This document shows, one piece after another, positions 5,658 to 11,864 of a stretch of DNA of 11,864 nucleotides. This DNA comes from UBA2256 sp964531105. GTDB lineage: Bacteria > Spirochaetota > Spirochaetia > Treponematales > Rectinemataceae. The notes under the pieces were generated by a model. It saw only the letters and a program-made list of their open reading frames with translations, did not search any database and was not told the DNA's origin. The translations under genes and the position numbers were made by a program. Position 1 is the first letter of the stretch, and the number at the start of each line of letters is the position of its first letter. The stretch is taken from NCBI GenBank assembly GCA_964531105.1, contig CAZHFN010000046.1, positions 1 through 11,864 on the forward strand, read 5' to 3'.

Positions 5658-7343
5658 ATGGCAAGCACTACTGACGACAAGAAAATTATCTATTCCATGT
5701 ACCGGGTTTCCCGAAAGCATGGCACCAAGCAGGTACTCAAGGACATCTCCATCTCCTACTACTATGGAGCCAAGATAGGCGTTATCGGACTCAACGGCTC
5801 AGGTAAATCCAGTCTATTAAGGATAATGGCGGGAACAGACCAGGATTTTGCGGGAGAAGTATCCATTTCTCCAGGCTACAGCGTTGGCTTCCTGGAACAG
5901 GAACCCCATCTCGAAGCAGGCAAAACGGTCCGCGAAATAGTAAGCGAAGGCGTACAGGAAGTCGTGGATGCCCTGGCAGAGTTCGATGCTGTAAACGAAG
6001 CCTTCGGCGATCCCGATGCCGATTTCGACAAACTCGCGGTCAAGCAGGCTGCCCTCCAGGAAAAACTGGATGCCCTGGGCGCCTGGGACCTAGATACTCG
6101 CCTGGATTTCGCCATGGAAGCCCTCCGCTGTCCCCCCGCCGACCAAGTGGTAGATCATCTGTCCGGAGGCGAACGACGTCGCGTCGCCCTCTGTAGGCTC
6201 TTGCTGAAAAAACCCGACATACTGCTTTTAGATGAACCCACCAACCACTTAGACGCCGAAACCGTAGCCTGGCTGGAACGCCATCTGCGCGACTATCAGG
6301 GCACGGTCATAGCCGTAACCCACGATCGCTACTTCTTGGACAACGTCGCCGGATGGATCCTCGAGTTGGACCGGGGCGAAGGCATACCCTGGAAGGGTAA
6401 TTACTCCAGCTGGCTGGATCAGAAGAAAAAGCGCCTCGAGCAGGAAGAAAAGGGCGAGTCCGAGCGGGCTCGAACCCTTGCCCGGGAGCTGGAATGGATA
6501 GGCATGAGTCCCAAGGGCAGACATGCCAAGAGCAAGGCCCGTATCGAGCGCTACGAAAAACTCCTGGCCGATGATGGCAGAGAGCGGGTTAAAGAGTCTA
6601 AAATTACAATTCCCGCCGGACCTCGCTTGGGCAAGGTAGTAATAAAAGCTGACAAGCTTGCCAAGGCCTATAACGAAAGACTCCTTTTCGAAAATCTTTC
6701 CTTCGAGGTGCCACCCGGTGCGGTAGTGGGCATCGTAGGTCCCAACGGTGCAGGCAAAACAACCCTCCTTAAGCTGATTACCGCAAAGGAAACACCCGAT
6801 GCAGGGCAGATCAGCCTGGGCGACACGGTGGTTCTAGCCTATGCGGATCAGATGCGCGCCACCCTGGATCCGGAAAAGACTGTCTGGGAGCAGCTCTCCG
6901 ACGGCCAAGACCTGATACTTTTAGGCGGAAAAAGGGAAGTAAACTCCCGGGCTTACTGCTCCTGGTTCAACTTCTCCGGGCAAGATCAGCAGCGTAAGGT
7001 GGGCGTGCTCTCCGGCGGCGAACGCAACCGGCTCAACCTGGCCATGATGGTTAAAGAGGGAGCCAACGTACTGCTCCTGGACGAGCCCACCAACGATCTG
7101 GATGTCAACACCATGAGGGCCTTGGAAGAGGCCATCGATTCCTTCGCCGGAGTCGCTCTGGTGGTAAGTCACGACCGCTGGTTCCTGGACAGGGTATGCA
7201 GTCATATCCTGGCCTTCGAAGGCGACTCCTCCGTGACATGGTTCGACGGCAACTGGTCTGAATACGCCGAATGGAGGCGTCAGCAGCTAGGCGCCGATGC
7301 CGATAGACCCCACCGGATCGTCTACAGAAAGCTGGAGCGCTAA
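5658..7343 (+). CDS. ettA: Energy-dependent translational throttle protein EttA (ABC-F ATPase)
   Basis: EttA is a cytoplasmic ABC-F ATPase that binds the ribosomal E site and gates the first elongation steps according to the ATP/ADP ratio. The 561-residue product matches E. coli EttA (555 residues) by eye across its length. Domain 1 has Walker A GLNGSGKS (44-51), LSGGE (168-172), Walker B ILLLDEP with E193, and switch H222. The linker (about 243-320) includes GIPWKGNYSSWL and KGRHAKSKAR. Domain 2 has GPNGAGKT (361-368), LSGGE (451-455), E476 and SHDRWFLDR with H505. The C-terminus, LGADADRPHRI-Y-RKL, is also EttA-like. The arm region (about 93-137) is present, which separates it from Uup and other ABC-F types. 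There is no good Shine-Dalgarno sequence; AAGGA at 5628-5632 is too far from the ATG. Confidence 0.96.
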   Translation: MASTTDDKKIIYSMYRVSRKHGTKQVLKDISISYYYGAKIGVIGLNGSGKSSLLRIMAGTDQDFAGEVSISPGYSVGFLEQEPHLEAGKTVREIVSEGVQEVVDALAEFDAVNEAFGDPDADFDKLAVKQAALQEKLDALGAWDLDTRLDFAMEALRCPPADQVVDHLSGGERRRVALCRLLLKKPDILLLDEPTNHLDAETVAWLERHLRDYQGTVIAVTHDRYFLDNVAGWILELDRGEGIPWKGNYSSWLDQKKKRLEQEEKGESERARTLARELEWIGMSPKGRHAKSKARIERYEKLLADDGRERVKESKITIPAGPRLGKVVIKADKLAKAYNERLLFENLSFEVPPGAVVGIVGPNGAGKTTLLKLITAKETPDAGQISLGDTVVLAYADQMRATLDPEKTVWEQLSDGQDLILLGGKREVNSRAYCSWFNFSGQDQQRKVGVLSGGERNRLNLAMMVKEGANVLLLDEPTNDLDVNTMRALEEAIDSFAGVALVVSHDRWFLDRVCSHILAFEGDSSVTWFDGNWSEYAEWRRQQLGADADRPHRIVYRKLER

Positions 7344-7417
7344 GCCGGAGCGTGAAGCCCTAGCTGTCGAAGCCCCCGCTTTTCGCTGCTTGGTGAATCT
7401 GCTACACTCCGGCCCAT

Positions 7418-8106
7418 ATGTTGAAACCTAGAATTCCCGTGGGTCCTCCGGGCAGGGCGGACCAGTCAGCGGGTATTCTCGCCATGGTCGGCTGCGCTCT
7501 TCTGTGGAGCACTGCAGGCATTTTCATCAAGCTTATCGACTGGCAGCCCTTTGCCATCGCAGGCATACGCAGTGCCATCGCCGCAGTGTTTCTTTTTTTT
7601 GTCCTTAAAGGAAAGCCTCGTCTCAATTTTTCCGCGGTGCAGATTTGGTCTGCCTTGGCGTATGCGGCTACAATGCTTCTCTTCGTCACCGCGAATAAAC
7701 TTACNNNNNNNNNNNNNNNNNNNNNNNNNNNNNNNNNNNNNNNNNNNNNNNNNNNNNNNNNNNNNNNNNNNNNNNNNNNNNNNNNNNNNNNNNNNNNNNN
7801 NNNNTCCTTTCCATTGGCCAGCCAGCGCCGACCTTCACTGCCGGCTCAATTTTTTCCATCCTCATGCTGGGCGTTTTTCAGATTGGCATGGCGGCGGTTC
7901 TCTTCTCTTATGGCATAAAACGCATCACCGCCCTCCAGAGCATTCTCACGGCTATCATAGAGCCCCTCTTCAACCCCTTTTGGGTGTTCATCGCGACAGG
8001 GGAGGTGCCGGGTTCGAGGGCTGTGGCGGGCGGGTTCATCATAATCGCGGCAGTCATGGCAAGCTCGTTCATATCTGTGCGAAGAAGCGCAAAGAGACTA
8101 CAATAA
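7418..8106 (+). CDS. DMT-superfamily permease with EamA domains (interrupted by assembly gap)
   Basis: The first 95 codons (7418-7704) encode a hydrophobic segment with an EamA start: AMVGCALLWSTAGIFIKL, then IAGIRSAIAAVFLFFVL. After the gap another frame resumes at 7807 and encodes the second EamA repeat: SILMLGVFQIGMAAVLFSY, KRITALQSIL, IIEPLFNPFWVFI, a last hydrophobic helix, and a basic tail to the TAA at 8104-8106. The family usually has about 290-310 residues and ten helices, so some 85-115 residues are missing. The frame change is explained by the gap, not by mutation. It probably exports or imports a small metabolite in the inner membrane; the substrate is unknown. The start has no Shine-Dalgarno sequence. 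marC follows 4 nt after its stop. Confidence 0.85.
7705..7804. other. Assembly gap (100 N)
   Basis: Exactly 100 N inside the EamA permease. The coding frames on the two sides differ by an amount that 100 nt does not reconcile. An intact gene needs a true gap length of 3n+2, probably about 260-350 bp. Confidence 0.95.
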
Positions 8107-8110
8107 GCCC

Positions 8111-8716
8111 ATGCAGCAAAGCTTTTTATCAGCCACGATTCTATTGATCCTTATAACCGACCCACTGGGAAACATCCCCCTCTTTATCGCTGCGCTCAAG
8201 AATGTGACACCTGAACGCAGGACCTTCGTAATACTGCGGGAATGCTCTATAGCCTTTGTCACCCTCCTCATATTCCTTCTCTTTGGCTCGGCCTTCCTGA
8301 ACGCCATGCATCTCTCCAACGAAACGCTGCGGATAGCCGGAGGAGTGATACTTTTCCTCATCGCCATCAATATGGTTTTCCCCGGTACGGGTGGGCGGCT
8401 TGTGGAGGATGAAAGCGGGGCTGAACCCTTCATCGTGCCGGTGGCTATTCCCCTCATCGCCGGGCCTTCAGCCATGACCACTGTCATGCTCTTATCCACA
8501 TCCTCAACGGTTCATACGCTGGAATGGGTAGGCTCTATCTTTATCGCCATCGCGGTTACCACCCTGGTGTTCTTCGCTTCTCAAAAGCTCGAAGTGTGGC
8601 TGGGCAAGCGCTTTTTAAGCGCAATCGAGAAGCTCATGGGACTTGTGCTCACGGCTATAGCGGTGGATATGCTTTTAGGCGGAATTTCAAGCTATATTCG
8701 GATGATTCAGGCCTAA
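8111..8716 (+). CDS. MarC/YhgN-family integral membrane protein
   Basis: The 201-residue protein is almost wholly hydrophobic, with about six membrane segments. It carries the MarC family signatures ILITDPLGNIP (near 14-24) and VAIPLIAGPSAMTT (near 112-125), plus RIAGGVILFLIAINMVFP and a C-terminal EKLMGLVLTAIAVDMLLGGI. It resembles E. coli YhgN by eye more closely than MarC. The family lies in the inner membrane; its substrate is not established, and the older link to multiple antibiotic resistance is not supported for MarC itself. The ATG lies 4 nt after the permease stop, and the nearest purine run (AAAGAGA, 8091-8097) is rather distant, so translational coupling is likely. Its stop overlaps the stop of the leftward gene at 8713. 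Confidence 0.92.
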   Translation: MQQSFLSATILLILITDPLGNIPLFIAALKNVTPERRTFVILRECSIAFVTLLIFLLFGSAFLNAMHLSNETLRIAGGVILFLIAINMVFPGTGGRLVEDESGAEPFIVPVAIPLIAGPSAMTTVMLLSTSSTVHTLEWVGSIFIAIAVTTLVFFASQKLEVWLGKRFLSAIEKLMGLVLTAIAVDMLLGGISSYIRMIQA

Positions 8717-9798
8717 GCCGGGAAGACGACACCCCAGTTCTGCCCAATCTGTCTCAGTTGGGCTGCAACCTTGGGGCTCAAGGGAACTCCTATCTTGGCG
8801 CTTAAGCTTTCGGCCTCGTGTTCCTTTTGTCCCGCATAGTAAACCCTCTCGCAGCCCTCCGCAGGTTCGGCATTCTTCAGTTCTTCCAGAAGGCGGTTCA
8901 TGTCGCCCTTTAGGTCCTCCGGATCCCTGAAAAGATCTAGGCGGATCGCGCCAAAGAAATGGCATACCCGGGCCGATGTCGCCTCGCTGTCCATCACCGA
9001 CTTGCCGAATACCCCCCCGGAGGTTATCGCCGTCATGATATCCACGAGTACAGCCAGGCCGTAGCCCTTGTAACCGCTGAACTCTTCCCCTTCGCCGCCT
9101 AAGGGTAAAAGCCCTCCGCCCCGCTGGAAGAGCATGTCCTCCAAAAGGCTGTGTGCATCCTCCGTGCCCTTGCCCTTGGTGTCCACCGCCCAGCCTAAAG
9201 GAAGGGATTTACCCTCGCGCTCGTATACCTCAACTTTGCCCCGGGTGACGCAGGTCGTGGCCATGTCGAGCGTGAATATCTGCCCTTTCAGGGCGGGTAC
9301 CGACACAGCGATGGGGTTGGTGCCGAACATGGCGTGGCGGCCAAAAGTGGGCACGCCCAAGGCTGCCGTATTGGTCATGCAGATACCGATCATGTTGTGG
9401 CGGGCTGCCATCTCAGTATAAAAGCCCGCTATTCCGAAGTGGTTGGAGTTGCGGATGGACGCAAATGCGGCGCCTACGGCCTCGGCCTTGCCTATCACCT
9501 TGTCCATGGTGACCTTGCTCAAGGAAAGCCCCATGGCGCCTTGGGCGTCCAGCACGAGGGACATGGGCGTTTCGCGCAGTGTCAGGGGCTGGACGCCCCC
9601 TGACATTATGCCCTTTTTAAGGCCGTTTTCGTATCGCCAAAGCCTGCCCACGCCGTGGCTAGCAATGCCCCGAGCATCGGCGGCCACCAGTATTTCCGCG
9701 GAATCTGTAGCCTCGGCAGCAGAAAGTCCCAGTTTTAAGAAGATATCGGTACAGAATTGCTCCAAGGCTTTCCGTCCAATTCTGATTTCTCCGCTCAT
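8713..9798 (-). CDS. Malate/L-lactate dehydrogenase-family (Ldh_2) NAD(P)-dependent oxidoreductase
   Basis: The 361-residue product belongs to the family that includes archaeal-type malate dehydrogenase, L-sulfolactate dehydrogenase (ComC), ureidoglycolate dehydrogenase (AllD) and similar 2-hydroxyacid dehydrogenases. These differ in fold from classical Rossmann-type MDH/LDH. Visible motifs are ADARGIASHGVGRL (likely catalytic H48), IRNSNHFGIAGFY (H120), TNTAALGVPTFG, FGTNPIAVSVP (160-168), TLDMATT and the glycine-rich SGYKGYGLAVLVD (241-253). No signal peptide is seen, so it is cytoplasmic. AAAGGAG (9811-9805) lies 6 nt before the ATG. It follows tkt in the same direction after 50 nt, so co-transcription is possible. 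The substrate cannot be decided from motifs; malate or another 2-oxoacid is the default. Confidence 0.9.
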   Translation of the reverse strand: MSGEIRIGRKALEQFCTDIFLKLGLSAAEATDSAEILVAADARGIASHGVGRLWRYENGLKKGIMSGGVQPLTLRETPMSLVLDAQGAMGLSLSKVTMDKVIGKAEAVGAAFASIRNSNHFGIAGFYTEMAARHNMIGICMTNTAALGVPTFGRHAMFGTNPIAVSVPALKGQIFTLDMATTCVTRGKVEVYEREGKSLPLGWAVDTKGKGTEDAHSLLEDMLFQRGGGLLPLGGEGEEFSGYKGYGLAVLVDIMTAITSGGVFGKSVMDSEATSARVCHFFGAIRLDLFRDPEDLKGDMNRLLEELKNAEPAEGCERVYYAGQKEHEAESLSAKIGVPLSPKVAAQLRQIGQNWGVVFPA

Positions 9799-9819
9799 CC
9801 GCCGCTCCTTTCGTGTAGG

Positions 9820-9831
9820 GATTTTAAAATC
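9820..9831. repeat. Palindrome GATTTTAAAATC upstream of the Ldh_2 gene
   Basis: This perfect 12-bp palindrome lies 21 nt upstream of the ATG at 9798 and just upstream of the ribosome binding site. It could be an operator or part of an AT-rich promoter; no convincing -35/-10 pair was found around it. Confidence 0.4.
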
Positions 9832-9844
9832 TTAACTTATCCGT

Positions 9845-9856
9845 AGGTTTAAACCT
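9845..9856. repeat. Palindrome AGGTTTAAACCT spanning the tkt stop codon
   Basis: This perfect 12-bp palindrome includes the TAA stop (9851-9849). With no loop and no following T run it is not a recognisable terminator, so read-through from tkt into the Ldh_2 gene is plausible. Confidence 0.4.
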
Positions 9857-11849
9857 GAGCGCGGATCATCTCAACGAAGGCATCGATGCTAAAGCTTAAA
9901 TGAGCTGCCACCTGGTCGCCAGGACCCGACTCGCCAAAGCGCTCGACCGAGAGAATGCGCCTAGGTTCGGCAATACGTTCCCAGCCCATTGCGACGCCAG
10001 CCTCCGCTACGAACACCTTGGCAGGCGGCGCCAGGATGGCGTCCCTCACGGGCTCGGGTGCGGCAAAGAAAGCATTCCTGTCGGGCATGGAAACCACTCT
10101 TATGGAAAGTTCGGGCCTTTGGGTCTTTATTTTTTCCATGGCTGACAGGGCGAGAGATACCTCGGAGCCCGAAGCTACCAGGGTCGCATCTGGTGCGGTG
10201 GAGCTATTGTGCACCACATAGGCGCCCAATCCCATGGTGTAGGGCCATTCGGGATCGTCCTTGGCCATTACCGGCAGGTTTTGCCGGCTTAGCGCCAGCA
10301 CGGTCGGGCCCTCGGTATTCTCCATTGCCAGGCGCCATGCCACGGCAGTCTCCTCCGCGTCAGCGGGGCGCAACACCTTGCAGTTGGGAATAGCCCTCAG
10401 CGAAGCCAGGGTTTCCACGGGCTGGTGGGTGGGGCCGTCCTCGCCAATATAGACCGAGTCATGGGTAAGTACATAGACGACAGGTAGTTTCATGAGGGCG
10501 GCCAGGCGCAGCGAGGGCCTCAGGTAATCGGCGAAGACCAGGAATGTGGCCACGAAGGGCTTGAAGCCGCCGTAGAGGGCCAAGCCATTGGCAATGGCCG
10601 CCATGCCGTGCTCCCGCACACCGAAACGGATATAACGACCGCCGGGATTGTCCGCCGTAAAGTCCAAGGGCAAGCCCGAAGGATTGGCTGGCAGCTGTGT
10701 TACGTTAGGGCTGGTGAGGTCGGCCGAACCACCCACCAGGTTAGGCCATGATGCCGCCACCGCCGCGAGCACCTTGCCCGAGGCATTGCGGGTCGCGATT
10801 TTCTCTCCCTGGGCAAAGGCTGGCAGATCCAGTTCCTTTACCGGTCTGTTGAAGAACCAGGCGCTCAGCTCTTCCGAGAGCTCAGGATTGGCCTTGCCCC
10901 AGGCTTCGTAGACTTTCTGCCATGCATCCTTGCGGGCTTTGAGCTCAGCCCTGCGCTTTTCAAAATATGTGTAGGCTTCGGGGGCAACCCAGAAGGGCTT
11001 GTCCAGGGGAATGCCCATGGCTGTTTTGGCTTTGGCAGCCTCTTCCTCGCCCAGAGGCGAGCCGTGGATGCCCGCAGTGCCCTGTTTGGAAGGAGAGCCT
11101 TTGCCGATAATGCTGTTAAGAATTATCAGGCTGGGTTTCCTGGTCTCCGCCTTGGCCTTCGCGGTCAAGGCCGCCAGACCGGCAAAATCGTACATGTCGC
11201 CATGCAAAACCTGCCAGCCGTAGGCCTCAAAGCGGGCGCCTACATCCTCCGAAAACGCTAGGGAGGTTGAGCCGTCAATGGAGATTGAATTGGAATCATA
11301 ATAGGCGATGAGCTTGCCCAAACCAAGATGACCTGCAAGGGAGCAGGCTTCGGAGGCGACGCCTTCCATGAGGCAGCCGTCCCCGGCCAGGGTATAGGTG
11401 TAGTGATCGACAACCGTATATCCGGGCTTATTGAGCCTGGCGGCCATCATCCGCTCGCCTATCGCCAGGCCTACAGCGTTGGCGATTCCCTGACCCAAGG
11501 GCCCGGTTGTGGTCTCCACGCCCGGCGTAATGCTGTATTCAGGGTGTCCTGCGCACTTGGAGCCAATCTGGCGGAAGCTTTTGATATCGTCTAGGCTCAA
11601 GGGAAAACCGGCCATGTGCAGAATCGAATAGAGAAGCATCGAGCCATGTCCGGCGGAGAGCACAAATCTATCTCGGTTGATCCATGAAGGATCACCTGCG
11701 TCGTAGACCATCTCGTGGCCGTAGAGATAAGCCGCCAGTTCCGCAGCTCCCAGCGGGAGGCCGGGATGGCCAGAATTGGCCTTATTGATCGCGTCAATGC
11801 TCAGACTTCGTATGGAAAGGGCAATTTTTTCCAAAGACTTAATATCCAT
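9849..11849 (-). CDS. tkt: Transketolase
   Basis: Transketolase is a ThDP- and Mg-dependent cytoplasmic enzyme that moves two-carbon units between ketose and aldose phosphates in the non-oxidative pentose phosphate pathway. The product has 666 residues, the usual bacterial length. It starts at the ATG at 11849-11847, with AAGGAG (11863-11858) 8 nt upstream; a GTG at 11858 overlaps that site and is rejected. Landmarks, with E. coli TktA equivalents: NSGHPG H28 (H26), AGHGS H68 (H66), GHPE H102 (H100), the ThDP motif GDG (156-158) to N187, GIHGSP H262 (H261), RNASGK R354, catalytic REHG E413 (E411), EDGPTHQP D471 and H475 (D469, H473), and SRQ R522 (R520). The pyrimidine-binding domain (about 350-525) and C-terminal domain are complete. 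Confidence 0.97.
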   Translation of the reverse strand: MDIKSLEKIALSIRSLSIDAINKANSGHPGLPLGAAELAAYLYGHEMVYDAGDPSWINRDRFVLSAGHGSMLLYSILHMAGFPLSLDDIKSFRQIGSKCAGHPEYSITPGVETTTGPLGQGIANAVGLAIGERMMAARLNKPGYTVVDHYTYTLAGDGCLMEGVASEACSLAGHLGLGKLIAYYDSNSISIDGSTSLAFSEDVGARFEAYGWQVLHGDMYDFAGLAALTAKAKAETRKPSLIILNSIIGKGSPSKQGTAGIHGSPLGEEEAAKAKTAMGIPLDKPFWVAPEAYTYFEKRRAELKARKDAWQKVYEAWGKANPELSEELSAWFFNRPVKELDLPAFAQGEKIATRNASGKVLAAVAASWPNLVGGSADLTSPNVTQLPANPSGLPLDFTADNPGGRYIRFGVREHGMAAIANGLALYGGFKPFVATFLVFADYLRPSLRLAALMKLPVVYVLTHDSVYIGEDGPTHQPVETLASLRAIPNCKVLRPADAEETAVAWRLAMENTEGPTVLALSRQNLPVMAKDDPEWPYTMGLGAYVVHNSSTAPDATLVASGSEVSLALSAMEKIKTQRPELSIRVVSMPDRNAFFAAPEPVRDAILAPPAKVFVAEAGVAMGWERIAEPRRILSVERFGESGPGDQVAAHLSFSIDAFVEMIRAQV

Positions 11850-11864
11850 AAAACTCACTCCTTG

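Noticed and set aside
7344..7413. GCCGGAG/CTCCGGC inverted repeat after ettA as a terminator
   Set aside because: The loop would be 56 nt and no T run follows, so termination is not supported. It could still fold near the EamA start codon.
1..11864. CRISPR array, insertion sequence, integrase or phage genes
   Set aside because: No regularly spaced repeats, transposase motifs or att-like duplications were seen; this is core-type gene content.

Overview
This window looks like a piece of a draft chromosome (GC-moderate to GC-rich) from a Gram-negative, didermic bacterium. Gene content, strong AGGAG-type ribosome binding sites, signal peptides ending in F-A-Q and a textbook sigma-54 promoter fit a spirochaete of the Treponema/Rectinema type. 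That placement is an inference of moderate to low confidence, because no rRNA or other phylogenetic marker is present. Two runs of exactly 100 N (5084-5183 and 7705-7804) are assembly gaps, and each one interrupts a gene.

Layout. The left edge holds the first 150 codons of a leftward CxxCxxCC (YkgJ-type) metal-chelating protein. Diverging from it is a rightward three-gene unit: an exported TPR protein with proline/alanine-rich ends, then nagA and nagB. The unit ends at a large hairpin after nagB. Next comes a small exported ferritin-like DUF2202 protein behind an AT-rich region, a near-perfect sigma-54 promoter and a short structured leader. It converges on an exported MsrA (methionine sulfoxide reductase) whose 3' part is lost in the first gap. 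Diverging from msrA are ettA (ABC-F translation factor), a DMT/EamA permease broken by the second gap, and a MarC/YhgN-type membrane protein. The right third is leftward: transketolase (start near the right edge), then a malate/L-lactate dehydrogenase-family oxidoreductase whose stop codon overlaps that of marC.

How the genes work together. NagA and NagB turn N-acetylglucosamine-6-phosphate into fructose-6-phosphate, ammonia and acetate. Fructose-6-phosphate is also a transketolase substrate, so the two ends of the window meet in central sugar metabolism. The DUF2202 protein and MsrA are both predicted to act outside the cytoplasm and share a bidirectional terminator region, which suggests envelope redox or metal-stress functions. 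No mobile element, CRISPR array, tRNA or rRNA was seen. Most genes are ordinary core metabolism. The most distinctive locus is the sigma-54-controlled DUF2202 gene with its leader (4353-4997).
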